Source: Azoarcus sp. KH32C
GTDB taxonomy: Bacteria; Pseudomonadota; Gammaproteobacteria; Burkholderiales; Rhodocyclaceae
Direction: 5' to 3'
DNA: 64,000 nucleotides
Assembly (NCBI RefSeq): GCF_000349945.1
Contig: NC_020516.1
Coordinates: forward strand, 992,001-1,056,000
Of the stretch, positions 42,163 to 51,510 are shown in pieces (within the stretch, counting starts at the first letter, position 1; each line of letters opens with the position of its first letter). The position numbers were made by a program, and so were the translations under genes. The notes beneath the pieces were generated by a model that was not told where the DNA came from, did not search any database, and saw only the letters and a list, made by a program, of their open reading frames with translations.

Positions 42163-43334
42163 CGCTGCTTCTCGCTGCCGTGTCGGTGCTGCTGCTCGTG
42201 CCGGTTGCGCTGTTACTGCTGCAGGTCCTGGTCGCGCTGCCGCCGCAGTGGCCGAGACCGTCCCCGGCAGGTCGCCGTCCCCGTCTGGCGGTGCTGGTGC
42301 CGGCGCATGACGAGGCACTCGGCATCGCCGCGACGGTGCGCGGCATCCTTGCCCAGCTCGCCGACGGCGACCGTGTCGTCGTGGTCGCAGACAACTGCAG
42401 CGACGACACCGCGGTGCTGGCCCGCGAGGCGGGCGCCGAGGCGATCGTGCGTCACGACCCGAGCCGCCGCGGCAAGGGCTATGCGCTGGACTTCGGGGTG
42501 CGGCACCTAGAGTCCGCCCCGCCCGAGGTCGTCGTGGTCGTCGATGCCGATTGCCGTCTCGGTCGCGACGCGCTCGATCGCCTGGCGCGAAGCTGCGGTC
42601 TCGCGCAGCGACCGGTCCAGGCTTTGTACCTGACGCATGCGCCCGCCGGCGCCGGCCTGAAAACCCGCATCGCAGAATTCGCCTGGGCCGTGAAGAACCG
42701 CCTGCGTCCGCTCGGTTATGCGCGTCTGGGCCTGCCTTGCCAGCTGATGGGCACCGGCATGGCCTTCCCGTGGCCGACGCTGCGCGCGGCCGACCTCGCA
42801 AGCGGCCACATCGTCGAGGATCTCAAGCTGGGCCTCGACCTGACACGCGCCGGGCGGCCGCCGCTGTTCTGCCCCGAGGCGCAGGTGAGCAGCGTGTTCC
42901 CTTCCTCGGCCGAGGGCGTGAAGTCGCAGCGCACGCGCTGGGAGCACGGCCACCTCGGCATGATCGTCGGCGAGGGGCCGCGCTTGCTGGGCCGGGCGCT
43001 CGCCCGGCGCGACCTGCGTCTTGCGGCGTTGGTGCTGGACCTGTTCGTGCCGCCGCTGGCGCTGCTGACGCTGATGGTCTTCGCATCGTGGGCGGTGGGC
43101 GGCGTGCTGTTCGCGGTCGTCGGGAAGGCACTGCCCTTTGTACTCGCTTCGCTCGCCGGCGTGCTGCTCGGCACCGCGGTGCTGCTCGGCTGGCTCGCCT
43201 GCGGCCGTGACGTTGTTTCCTTTGCCGATCTTGTCCGCGCGCCGCTGTACGCGCTGTCGAAAATTCCGCTTTACCTGCGCTTCGTCGGCCGTCGACAGGT
43301 CGACTGGGTGCGCTCACGCCGGGATGCTTCATGA
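42150..43334 (+). CDS. Membrane-bound family 2 glycosyltransferase with QxxRW motif
   Basis: The 394 residues comprise an N-terminal membrane helix (about 3-28), a cytoplasmic GT-A domain (LAVLVPAHDEALGI, VADNCSDDT, VVDADCRL) and QRTRW near residue 257. Two or three C-terminal membrane helices follow (about 290-370). The D,D,D,QxxRW pattern is that of processive GT2 enzymes such as hyaluronan and cellulose synthases, although many single-addition enzymes share it. The ribosome site GAGGAGG lies before the ATG. Its last codons overlap the WecG-like gene (ATGA). Confidence 0.88.
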   Translation: MDVLTLLLAAVSVLLLVPVALLLLQVLVALPPQWPRPSPAGRRPRLAVLVPAHDEALGIAATVRGILAQLADGDRVVVVADNCSDDTAVLAREAGAEAIVRHDPSRRGKGYALDFGVRHLESAPPEVVVVVDADCRLGRDALDRLARSCGLAQRPVQALYLTHAPAGAGLKTRIAEFAWAVKNRLRPLGYARLGLPCQLMGTGMAFPWPTLRAADLASGHIVEDLKLGLDLTRAGRPPLFCPEAQVSSVFPSSAEGVKSQRTRWEHGHLGMIVGEGPRLLGRALARRDLRLAALVLDLFVPPLALLTLMVFASWAVGGVLFAVVGKALPFVLASLAGVLLGTAVLLGWLACGRDVVSFADLVRAPLYALSKIPLYLRFVGRRQVDWVRSRRDAS

Positions 43335-44080
43335 ATTCGCCAAGCCTTTATCAAGCGCGCTGGACCCAGGTCCTGCGCCACCTCTACACCGTCGACTCCG
43401 AGGCCGAAGCGGCTCAACTCGTCGACGCGCTGGCGTCGGCCGGGCAGTCGCGCATGGTCGCATTCGTCAATGCCCACGCGATGAACTCGGTGGTCGGCGA
43501 CTTCGATTTCTTCAAGGCCCTGTGCGATGCGGACGTGCTGCTGCGCGACGGTTCGGGCATGGCGATGCTGTACCGCATGCTCGGCGGCGAGGCGGGGCTC
43601 AACATGAACGGCACCGATTTCATTCCGCGGCTGCTCGCCGCGTATCGAGGCCGTCGCGTTGCGTTGTGGGGAACCGCCGAGCCTTATCTCAGCGCGGCCG
43701 CGGCGCGCTGTGAAGCCGAGTATGGTGTCGAGGTCGTGTCGCGCGAGAACGGCTTTCACCCCGCCGCCCATTACTGCGACCAGATGCGCGCGCTGCGCCC
43801 GGAACTGATCGTGCTGGGCATGGGCATGCCCAAGCAGGAAGTGGTCGCGGGGCTGCTGCGCGCCACCGCATCGGGCGCCCCGCTGATCGTCTGCGGTGGC
43901 GCGATCCTCGATTTTCTCGGCGGCAAGGTGGAGCGCGCGCCGCGGTGGGTACGGCGCCTCGGCGTCGAGTGGGCGTACCGCCTGCTGCGGGAGCCGAAGC
44001 GCCTGTTTCATCGTTACGTGATCGGCAATCCGCTGTTCCTGCTGCGGGCATGGCGATGTCGTACGGCCGGGGCGCGATGA
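43331..44080 (+). CDS. WecG/TagA/CpsF-family glycosyltransferase
   Basis: Members of this GT26 family transfer ManNAcA, ManNAc, glucose or similar sugars to a lipid-linked acceptor. The 249-residue protein shows FVNAHAMNSVV, the catalytic-site LLRDGSGMAMLYR, NMNGTDFIPRL and GMGMPKQE. A C-terminal amphipathic region (EWAYRLLREPKRLFHRY) docks these enzymes to the membrane. It is translationally coupled on both sides by ATGA overlaps. The sugar transferred cannot be read from the sequence. Confidence 0.9.
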   Translation: MNSPSLYQARWTQVLRHLYTVDSEAEAAQLVDALASAGQSRMVAFVNAHAMNSVVGDFDFFKALCDADVLLRDGSGMAMLYRMLGGEAGLNMNGTDFIPRLLAAYRGRRVALWGTAEPYLSAAAARCEAEYGVEVVSRENGFHPAAHYCDQMRALRPELIVLGMGMPKQEVVAGLLRATASGAPLIVCGGAILDFLGGKVERAPRWVRRLGVEWAYRLLREPKRLFHRYVIGNPLFLLRAWRCRTAGAR

Positions 44081-45150
44081 GCTCCGCGATCGAACCCGGG
44101 CGACGCCTGGCAATGATCCTGCTGACGGCGACTGCGCTGCTTGCCGTGCTCGAACTCGGCCTGCAGGTCCGCTCCCAGCTGCGTTTCGGCCAGAGCGTGT
44201 TCAACGCGCTGCGCGGCGAAACGCGCTACGTCGAGGATGCGCAGACCGGCCTCAAGCTGCTGCGCCCCAACCGCATCTTCCCGGGGCGCGACGTCGAGAT
44301 CCGCAGCAACAGCCTGGGGCTCCGCAGCCCGGAGATCCTGCTCACGCGCGAGCCGGGGAGCCTGCGCATCGCCGTCGTCGGGGCCTCGACAGTGATGGGC
44401 GAACTCGCGGCGCGCAACGAGATGACGTTTTCCGCCCTGCTGGGCGAGCGCCTGCGTCAGCACTATCCGGACACCAAGGTCGAGGTCATCAACGCCGGCA
44501 TCGCCGGCTATCGTCTGGCCGACCAGCAGCGCATGCTCGAGCGGATCGTGCTGCCGCTGAAGCCCGACCTGGTGGTCGTCTATCCCGGCTTCAACGACTT
44601 CGCGGATTACTGCCGCGATGCAGAACCTGCGGCGACTGCCGCGCGCCACGGGTTGCCGCTGCTGAGCCTGCCCGGCTGGCTGCTCTCGGTCGAGGCCGTG
44701 CGGCGCAACACGGGCTTCCTGCGTACGGCCTTGCCGGCCAAAAAGACCTTGCGCGATCCGGCGGCGATCGAAATTGCGCCCTACCGCCGCCGTATCGAGC
44801 AGATCGTCGCGACCGTGCGTGCCGCCGGGGTGCCCTTGCTGCTCGCTACCAACGCGCGCGCCTATCGGCCGGAGCAGCCGCTGGAGGAACAGATGCGGCT
44901 GTCGGAACAGGCGCGCTACTTCAATGCCTGCTTCGATCTCGCCGGGCTGCACACCCTCTACGACCGGCACAACGCCGAGATCCTCGAAACGGGCCGTCGC
45001 CTCGATGTGCCGGTGTTGCCGCTGCACCTGCAGATCCCGGGCGGGCGGCGTTACTTCGCCGACTCGAGCCACTTCACGCCGGACGGCGAACGCCTCGCCG
45101 CCGATGCGATCTTCGGCTTTCTCGTCACCGGCGGCCTGCTCGGTTCCTGA
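44077..45150 (+). CDS. SGNH/GDSL hydrolase, membrane-anchored
   Basis: The 357 residues show one N-terminal membrane helix (about 10-28) and a periplasmic SGNH domain: GASTVMGE (catalytic Ser), NAGIAGY (oxyanion Gly), YPGFNDF (Asn) and a C-terminal DSSHFTPDG with the Asp and His. ATG 44077 is chosen for the ATGA overlap, though in-frame ATGs at 44050 and 44056 exist. SGNH proteins next to an MBOAT acyltransferase, as here, are the second half of periplasmic O-acetylation systems (compare AlgX/AlgJ with AlgI), so it likely transfers or removes acyl groups on the polymer. Confidence 0.87.
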   Translation: MSSAIEPGRRLAMILLTATALLAVLELGLQVRSQLRFGQSVFNALRGETRYVEDAQTGLKLLRPNRIFPGRDVEIRSNSLGLRSPEILLTREPGSLRIAVVGASTVMGELAARNEMTFSALLGERLRQHYPDTKVEVINAGIAGYRLADQQRMLERIVLPLKPDLVVVYPGFNDFADYCRDAEPAATAARHGLPLLSLPGWLLSVEAVRRNTGFLRTALPAKKTLRDPAAIEIAPYRRRIEQIVATVRAAGVPLLLATNARAYRPEQPLEEQMRLSEQARYFNACFDLAGLHTLYDRHNAEILETGRRLDVPVLPLHLQIPGGRRYFADSSHFTPDGERLAADAIFGFLVTGGLLGS

Positions 45151-45156
45151 CCTCCC

Positions 45157-46575
45157 ATGTCATTCCAGTCCCTGCATTTCCTGTTGTTCGTCGGTGTCGT
45201 GTTCGCGCTGAACAGGCACTTTCTCGACCGTATCGAGACACGCAAGAACATTCTGCTCGTTGCGAGCTACTACTTCTACATGTGCTGGGACTGGCGCTAT
45301 GCAGGGCTGCTGCTCGTCATCAGCGCGGTGAATTTCGTCGCCGGCCGCAGCATCGAGGCGAGCCGCACCGAGCGCGGCAAGAGGCGCTGGCTGGCGTTCT
45401 CGCTGATGGCGTCGCTGGGCGTGCTGGCCTGCTTCAAGTACGCCAATTTCTTCATCGACGGTGCGGAGCGGCTGATCGCGGCGCTCGGCTTCGCGCCCGA
45501 CGGGCCGCTGCTGCAGGTACTGCTGCCGGTGGGGATCTCGTTCTTCACCTTCCAGAGCCTGTCCTACACGCTCGACATCTTCCGCGGCCGCGAGCGCGCG
45601 ACCGACAGCTTCCGTGACTTCGCGCTCTTCGTCGCCTTCTTTCCGACGGTGCTGTCGGGGCCGATCACCCGTGCGCGCGAGTTCCTGCCGCAACTCGAGC
45701 AGCCGTTGCCCGACAGCCGCGAGCGCGTGGAGGAGGGCCTCGTGCTCATCGTGCGCGGCTTCGTCAAGAAGATCGCCTTCGCCGATGTGCTGGCCTTGCA
45801 CCTCGTGAATCCGGCGTTTGCGGCCCCCGCCGACTACTCGCCGCTCTTCCTGCTCGTCGCCGTGTATGGCTTCACTTTCCAGCTCTACATGGACCTGTCC
45901 GGGTACACCGACATCGCGCGCGGCGTCGCCAAGCTCCTCGGTTTCGAGCTGCCGCAGAACTTCGATCGCCCCTACCGGGCGCTCAGCGTGTCCAACTTCT
46001 GGCAGCGCTGGCACATCTCGATGTCGGGCTTCTTCCGCGACTATCTCTACTTCGGCATCGGCGGATCGAAGCGCGGCAACGTCTACCTCAACCTGTACGT
46101 CACCTTCATCGCGATCGGGTGCTGGCACGGCGCAGGCTGGAACTTCGTGGTCTATGGTCTGATTCACGGCAGTTGCGTGTGCTTCGAGCGCTGGCGTCGC
46201 GGCCGGCGCGAGGCACGCGGCCTGCCGGCGACGCCGCAGGGGCCGGTCGCGCGCCTGTGCGCGATCCTGCTGACGCTGCAGATCGTCGCGCTGTCGCGGA
46301 TCCTGTTCCGTGCACCCGATCTCGACAGCGCCGCCGCCTACGTCGCCGCGATGTTGCGGCCGGTGTCGGACTTCGCGCCGTTCACCGCCGTCGGGGTCGC
46401 CACGCTCGTCGTTGCGGTGCTGCTCCACTACCTGCCGCGACACCTCTTTGCACAGACCGCCCGTGCCTACCTGCGCGCGCCGGTGGTGGTGCAGGGCGGT
46501 GTGCTCGCCGGCCTGGTGCTGGCCTTGCTGGCCGTTTCGCCGGGCGCGGCGAGTTTCATCTACTTCCAGTTCTGA
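45157..46575 (+). CDS. MBOAT-family O-acyltransferase (AlgI-like)
   Basis: This integral membrane protein of 472 residues has about ten helices. It belongs to the AlgI/DltB branch of membrane-bound O-acyltransferases, which move acyl groups across the membrane to polysaccharides. Signature parts are LLPVGISFFTFQSLSYTLD, YMDLSGYTDIARG, RPYRALSVSNFWQRWHISMS and the catalytic histidine in GCWHGAGWNFVVYG. It lies 6 bases after the SGNH hydrolase, and the two probably form one acylation module. Confidence 0.93.
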   Translation: MSFQSLHFLLFVGVVFALNRHFLDRIETRKNILLVASYYFYMCWDWRYAGLLLVISAVNFVAGRSIEASRTERGKRRWLAFSLMASLGVLACFKYANFFIDGAERLIAALGFAPDGPLLQVLLPVGISFFTFQSLSYTLDIFRGRERATDSFRDFALFVAFFPTVLSGPITRAREFLPQLEQPLPDSRERVEEGLVLIVRGFVKKIAFADVLALHLVNPAFAAPADYSPLFLLVAVYGFTFQLYMDLSGYTDIARGVAKLLGFELPQNFDRPYRALSVSNFWQRWHISMSGFFRDYLYFGIGGSKRGNVYLNLYVTFIAIGCWHGAGWNFVVYGLIHGSCVCFERWRRGRREARGLPATPQGPVARLCAILLTLQIVALSRILFRAPDLDSAAAYVAAMLRPVSDFAPFTAVGVATLVVAVLLHYLPRHLFAQTARAYLRAPVVVQGGVLAGLVLALLAVSPGAASFIYFQF

Positions 46576-46615
46576 GCCCGCCATGCGGAGTCAGGCAGAC
46601 AAAACGGAGGCATTC

Positions 46616-47653
46616 ATGGGATCGAGGACCATCTCCGCCCAGCGGCGGACGCCGATCACGGTGCTGCAGTCGCTGCGCCCGCAGACGGCCGACAATCCCT
46701 ACGTCAAGCAGGTCGTTGCGGCGGTCGCGTCGCATGCCGACGTCGCCTTCTTTTCATGGCGCACCGCGCTCTTCGGGCGCTATGACGTGTTCCACGTGCA
46801 TTGGCCGGAATTCCTGCTGCGCGCACCCGATCGCAGCCGGCCGCTGCAGTACGCGCTGTTCCTGGCGCTGATCCTGCGCACCGCGCTGTCGCGGCGCCCG
46901 GTCGTGCGCACACTGCACAACCTCGAGCCGCACGAGGGCGCGAGCGCGGTCGAGCGCTTCCTGCTGCGCCTGCTCGACCGGCGCACGCGGATGTGGATCC
47001 GCCTCAATGCGGTGACCGCCGACCGCGCGCCCCAGACCGTGACCATCCTGCACGGCCACTACCGCGATTGGTTCGCCCGGCTGGAGGTGCCCGCGTCGGT
47101 GCCGGGTCGGCTGCTGTATTTCGGCCTGATCCGACCATACAAGGGGGTCGAGACGCTGCTCGACGGCTTCCGCGCGCTCGACCCCGAATTGGTGCCCGAC
47201 GCCCAACTGCGCATCGTCGGCCATCCCTCGACGGACGCGCTGCGGCGCGGGATCGTCGACGCCTGCAACGCCGATCCCCGCATCGGCGCGCTGCTCACGT
47301 ACGTCGACGACGCCACACTCGCGCGCGAGATCGGGCTGGCCGAGCTGGTCGTGCTGCCGTTCCGCCAGATGCTCAACTCCGGCTCGCTGCTGCTCGCGCT
47401 GTCGCTCGACCGCCCGGTGCTCGTGCCGCGCAACGAGGCCAACGAGGCACTCGCGCAGGAGGTCGGGCCGGGCTGGGTGTACATGTACGACGGCGAACTC
47501 GACGCCGGAACCCTGGCCGCCGCGCTGTGGGAAGTAAGGATCACGCCGCGCACGCCGACACCGGATTTCTCGCGCCGCGAGTGGTCGGATGCCGGCCAGC
47601 GCCACTACCGCGCCTATCTCGCCGCGATCCGCGGCGAAGCGATCGAGGCCTGA
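46616..47653 (+). CDS. GT-B type glycosyltransferase
   Basis: The 345-residue protein has a GT-B layout with FHVHWPEFLLR near residue 60, RTLHNLEPHEG near 100 and the donor-binding LYFGLIRPYKGVETL near 165. LVVLPFRQMLNSGSLLLALS follows near 245. It resembles glucuronosyl- or other GT4-like enzymes of exopolysaccharide synthesis. The ATG at 46616 is chosen over 46583 because ACGGAGG lies 5 bases upstream. It ends directly against the flippase gene (TGA then ATG). Confidence 0.85.
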   Translation: MGSRTISAQRRTPITVLQSLRPQTADNPYVKQVVAAVASHADVAFFSWRTALFGRYDVFHVHWPEFLLRAPDRSRPLQYALFLALILRTALSRRPVVRTLHNLEPHEGASAVERFLLRLLDRRTRMWIRLNAVTADRAPQTVTILHGHYRDWFARLEVPASVPGRLLYFGLIRPYKGVETLLDGFRALDPELVPDAQLRIVGHPSTDALRRGIVDACNADPRIGALLTYVDDATLAREIGLAELVVLPFRQMLNSGSLLLALSLDRPVLVPRNEANEALAQEVGPGWVYMYDGELDAGTLAAALWEVRITPRTPTPDFSRREWSDAGQRHYRAYLAAIRGEAIEA

Positions 47654-49138
47654 ATGAGCGGCGAAAACGTCTCGGTCGCGACCGTCCCCGTCGCCGGGCC
47701 GCTCGGCCGGATGGCCGCGCGCGGCGCCGTGGTCATGATGGGCGGGCAGGCGTGCAAGATCCTGCTCCAGTTCGGCGGCATCGTCGTGCTCGCCCGTCTG
47801 CTCTCGCCGGCCGACTACGGCCTGCTCGCGATGGTCACCGCAATCGTCGGCATCGGCGAAGTGCTGCGCGACTTCGGCCTGTCGTCGGCGGCGGTGCAGG
47901 CGCGTAGCGTGTCGCCGCAGCAGCGCAGCAATCTTTTCTGGATCAACGGCGCGATCGGGCTGCTGCTCGCGCTCGTCGTGTTCGCCGCCGCCCCGGCGAT
48001 CGCAAGCTTCTACGCGCAACCGCTGCTGCAGCCGATTGCCGAGGCGCTCGCCCTGAGCTTCCTGCTCAACGGCCTCGCGACCCAGTACCGCGCCCAGCTC
48101 AACCGCGACATGCGCTTCGGCCGGCTCGCAGCCGCCGAGGTCGGCGGTCAGGCCCTCGGCCTCGCCGCCGGCGTCACGCTCGCGCTGCGCGGCCACGGGC
48201 ACTGGGCACTGGTCGCCCAGCAGCTCGGCCAGGCGGCGGCGACATTGCTGCTGCTCGTTGCGACCACCGGTTGGCGGCCCGGCTTGCCGCGTCGCGGCGC
48301 CGGCATGGGGGCCTTCCTGCGCTATGGCGGCAATCTGATGAGCACCCAGCTCGTGGCTTATGCAAGCCGCAACATCGACGCGCTGATCATCGGCCAGCGT
48401 TTCGGCGCCGACCTGCTGGGGCTCTACAACCGGGCCTATCAGCTGCTGATGCTGCCGCTGAACCAGATCAACGCGCCGGCGACGACGATCGCGCTGCCGG
48501 TCCTGTCGCGGCTCGCCGAGGACCGCGAACGCTACGCCCGCTTCCTGCTGCACGGCCAGTCGGTGATGCTGCACCTCGTCGTCGCGGTGTTCGCCTTCGC
48601 CTGCGCCCAGGCCGAGCCGCTGATCGTGCTGGTGCTGGGATCCCACTGGGCGCCGGCGGTGCCGATCTTCCAGATCCTGGCCGTCGGCGGGGTGTTTCAG
48701 GCCGCGGCCTACGCGAGCTACTGGGTGTTCCTGTCGAAGGGACTCGCCGGCTCGAACCTGCGCTTCACGCTGTCGTCGCGGCTGCTGTTGATCGCCGGCA
48801 TCGTTGTCGGTGCGCAATGGGGAACGCAGGGCGTCGCCACGGCCTACGCGGCGGGCATCCTGCTCATCTGGCTCGGCGGCCTCGCATGGCTGCGCGATTC
48901 CGGTGCGCCCGTGGGCGCAATGTTCCGCAACGGCTTGCGCGTGATGCTCGCGTACGGGCTGTGCGGCCTCGCGTCGGCGCTCGCCTCGCTCGAACTCGCG
49001 GGATCGCTCCCGGGACGGCTGGCGGTCGGCGCTGCGGCGATGGTCGCTGCCTTCCCGTTGCTGATGGTGCTGTGGCCGGCGTTCCGCGTCAGCGTCGTCG
49101 ACATCGTCCGCAGCCGCACGCTGCTGCGTGCCCCCTGA
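47654..49138 (+). CDS. Wzx-like polysaccharide flippase
   Basis: It should flip the lipid-linked repeat unit to the periplasm for polymerisation. The 494-residue protein has about twelve to fourteen membrane helices of the MOP/PST superfamily. The opening GAVVMMGGQACKILLQFGGI, VLARLLSPADYGLLAMV and the central GLYNRAYQLLMLPLNQI are typical of lipopolysaccharide-type flippases. It starts immediately after the preceding stop codon. Confidence 0.92.
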   Translation: MSGENVSVATVPVAGPLGRMAARGAVVMMGGQACKILLQFGGIVVLARLLSPADYGLLAMVTAIVGIGEVLRDFGLSSAAVQARSVSPQQRSNLFWINGAIGLLLALVVFAAAPAIASFYAQPLLQPIAEALALSFLLNGLATQYRAQLNRDMRFGRLAAAEVGGQALGLAAGVTLALRGHGHWALVAQQLGQAAATLLLLVATTGWRPGLPRRGAGMGAFLRYGGNLMSTQLVAYASRNIDALIIGQRFGADLLGLYNRAYQLLMLPLNQINAPATTIALPVLSRLAEDRERYARFLLHGQSVMLHLVVAVFAFACAQAEPLIVLVLGSHWAPAVPIFQILAVGGVFQAAAYASYWVFLSKGLAGSNLRFTLSSRLLLIAGIVVGAQWGTQGVATAYAAGILLIWLGGLAWLRDSGAPVGAMFRNGLRVMLAYGLCGLASALASLELAGSLPGRLAVGAAAMVAAFPLLMVLWPAFRVSVVDIVRSRTLLRAP

Positions 49139-49171
49139 ATTTCCCGGACTTCAAGGACCTCGATCGGAACA

Positions 49172-50095
49172 ATGCTCAACAAGTTCAGAAACCTCCTACA
49201 ACGCCCACCGGCCCCGCAGGCCCCCATCGCGGCGCCGCTGCCTTACGGTCACGTGTCCCTGTTCCACTGGCGGCCACTCGACGGCCGCGTGAACTTCGGC
49301 GACCATCTCTCGCAGATCGTCGTCTCGCGCCTGCTGGCCGAGCGAAGCCTGACCCTCGACGACGAGGTCGAACAGGGAGCGCGCCTGCTCGCCATCGGCT
49401 CGATCCTGCATTTCGCCGGCGACGGGGACGTCATCTGGGGCTCGGGCGTCAATGGCAAGGTGCCCGAGTCCTGCTTTACCGCGAAGCGGCTCGACGTCCG
49501 CGCGGTTCGCGGGCCGCTGACCGAGGAGTTCCTGCGTGCCCGAGGGCATCGCGTCCCGGCGGTATACGGCGATCCCGCCCTGCTCGTGCCGCTGCTTTTC
49601 GGCGGTCGCTTCCGGCCAACGGGCGAACAGGCGCTGGTGTTCGTCCCCAACCTGCACGACCTGCCCTTCGTTGCCGGCAAGCCCAACGTGGTGTCGCCGC
49701 TGTCCGGCTGGAACACCGTGATCACCGAGATCCTCAAGGCGCGGCTGGTTCTCGCAAGCTCGCTGCACGGACTGGTGATCGCCGAAGCCTTCGGCATCCC
49801 CGCGCGCTACGTCCGACTCTCGGATACCGAGAATCTGTTCAAGTACCAGGACTATTACTACGGAACCGGGCGCGGGCAATTCGAGTATGCGAAATCGATC
49901 CCGGAAGGGCTGGAAATGGGCGGCATGCCGTCTTTTTCGTTCGATCCGCAGCCGCTCCTCGCGGCCTTTCCGTGGGATCTCTGGCGGCAGAGCGCCCGGA
50001 CTGCCATGGGCGTCGCAGCAGTCCCGCCGACAGACGATGGACGCGGGGGAATACCGATGAGCACATCCGAAACCGGCCACATCGGACGCGCCTGA
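49172..50095 (+). CDS. Polysaccharide pyruvyl transferase family protein
   Basis: The 307-residue protein carries the family pattern: an N-terminal WRPLDGRVNFGDHLSQIVV, central LAIGSILHFAGDGDVIWGSG, RAVRGPLTEEFLRARG, VYGDPALLVP and ASSLHGLVIAEAFGIPA. These enzymes add a pyruvate ketal to a sugar from PEP, giving the polymer negative charge. A role on the repeat unit is inferred from its place. The C-terminal ~40 residues look disordered. It begins 33 bases after the flippase gene. Confidence 0.9.
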   Translation: MLNKFRNLLQRPPAPQAPIAAPLPYGHVSLFHWRPLDGRVNFGDHLSQIVVSRLLAERSLTLDDEVEQGARLLAIGSILHFAGDGDVIWGSGVNGKVPESCFTAKRLDVRAVRGPLTEEFLRARGHRVPAVYGDPALLVPLLFGGRFRPTGEQALVFVPNLHDLPFVAGKPNVVSPLSGWNTVITEILKARLVLASSLHGLVIAEAFGIPARYVRLSDTENLFKYQDYYYGTGRGQFEYAKSIPEGLEMGGMPSFSFDPQPLLAAFPWDLWRQSARTAMGVAAVPPTDDGRGGIPMSTSETGHIGRA

Positions 50096-50184
50096 CGGCC
50101 GTCCGGCTCCGTTTCAAACCCTACGACCGCGCGGACAAGGCGCGCGGCGAGGGCTCCCTTTTCATCCAAGAGAGAGGTGTCGCT

Positions 50185-51288
50185 ATGGCAAAAGCAATGA
50201 TTCTGGCCGCGGGGCAGGGCACGCGGGTGCGCCCACTGACGAAGAACGTGCCCAAGCCGATGGTACCGATCCTCGGCAAGCCGGTGCTGGAATATCTGAT
50301 CGAGCATCTCGCGCGCTTCGGCGTGAAGGAGATCATGATCAACGTCGCGTTCAACCACCACAAGATCGAGGACTACTTCCGCGACGGCCATCGCTGGGGC
50401 GTCGAGATCGGTTACTCGTATGAAGGCGTGCGCGACCACGGCGAGATCGTGCCCAAGGCACTCGGCTCCGCGGGCGGCATGCGCCGCATCCAGGATTTCG
50501 GGGGCTTCTTCGACGAGACCACGCTCGTGATCTGCGGCGACGCGCTGATCGACCTCGACCTCCGCGCAGCGCTCGATGAGCACCGCCACAAGAAGGCCCT
50601 CGCGAGCGTCGTCACGCTCGAAGTGCCGCGCGAGCAGGTGCAGAGCTACGGCGTCGTCGTCACCGATGCGAATGGCCGCGTGAAGTCCTTCCAGGAAAAG
50701 CCCAGGCCCGCGGAAGCGAAGTCGACGCTTGCAAGCACCGGCATCTACATCTTCGAACCCGAGGTCATCGACCTGATCCCGCCCGGCCGCGAGTTCGACA
50801 TCGGCAGCGAACTCTTCCCACTGCTGGTCGCCGAGGAGCGCCCCTTCTACGCACAGAACCGCTTCTTCAACTGGATCGACATCGGCCGCCTGACCGACTA
50901 TTGGGCGGTGCTGCAGCGCGTGCTGCGCGGCGAGATCGCACAGATGGACATGCCCGGCATCGAGGTCCGCCCCGGCGTATGGGCAGGCCTCAACACCTCG
51001 ATCGCGTGGGACAGCGTGCAGATTGTGGGTCCGGTATACATCGGTTCGGGGGTACGCATCGATCCGGGCGCGTCCGTCATCGGCCCGACCTGGATCGGTC
51101 ATGGCAGTCACCTGCGCGGCGGCGCACGGGTCGAACGCAGCATCCTGTTCGAGTACACGCGCGTCGGCGAGGGCCAACGCTTCAGCGAGAAGATCCTCTC
51201 GCCGCAATATTGCGTCGATCGCTCGGGCGAGACGCTTTATGTCGGCGACGATCGCACCAGCCTGCGCTGGGGGGACGCACGGGGCTGA
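50185..51288 (+). CDS. Sugar-1-phosphate nucleotidyltransferase with C-terminal beta-helix
   Basis: It should make an NDP-sugar for the polymer. The 367-residue protein has an N-terminal nucleotidyltransferase domain (about 1-240) with ILAAGQGTRVRPLTKNVPKP and VICGDALIDLDL. YGVVVTDANGRVKSFQEKP and FNWIDIGRLTDYW follow. A hexapeptide-like beta-helix (about 265-345) resembles mannose-1-phosphate guanylyltransferases of the GMPPB type. The base and sugar cannot be decided. ATG 50185 has AGAGAGG 7 bases upstream; the long open frame before it is antisense-like filler. It is the last gene of the eps run. Confidence 0.9.
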   Translation: MAKAMILAAGQGTRVRPLTKNVPKPMVPILGKPVLEYLIEHLARFGVKEIMINVAFNHHKIEDYFRDGHRWGVEIGYSYEGVRDHGEIVPKALGSAGGMRRIQDFGGFFDETTLVICGDALIDLDLRAALDEHRHKKALASVVTLEVPREQVQSYGVVVTDANGRVKSFQEKPRPAEAKSTLASTGIYIFEPEVIDLIPPGREFDIGSELFPLLVAEERPFYAQNRFFNWIDIGRLTDYWAVLQRVLRGEIAQMDMPGIEVRPGVWAGLNTSIAWDSVQIVGPVYIGSGVRIDPGASVIGPTWIGHGSHLRGGARVERSILFEYTRVGEGQRFSEKILSPQYCVDRSGETLYVGDDRTSLRWGDARG

Positions 51289-51444
51289 ATATCACCCTGG
51301 CCTTCTCTTCGGGCGGCCGGCGCGTGCCGACATCGATGTCGAGAAAATTTACACACATCTGCGGCGCAACAACTTCGCGGAGCGGTTTTCGAGCCGGAAA
51401 CGTTGTCGGCATGCCGATTTTACAAAACGGCACAAAATTTGCTG

Positions 51445-51462
51445 ATACCCCCTTGAGGGTAT
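51445..51462. promoter_or_regulatory. CsoR/RcnR-like palindrome before the 59-codon gene
   Basis: ATACCC-CCTTGA-GGGTAT is a perfect 6-bp inverted repeat. With its C and G runs flanked by AT, it resembles operators of the CsoR/RcnR/FrmR family. A TTGCTG lies immediately upstream (51439-51444) as a possible -35. No such regulator gene is in this window. Confidence 0.45.
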
Positions 51463-51510
51463 GTCGAGCCTGCCGTTAGGGAGTCGGCACGCGCCCCCGA
51501 GGAGATCGCC

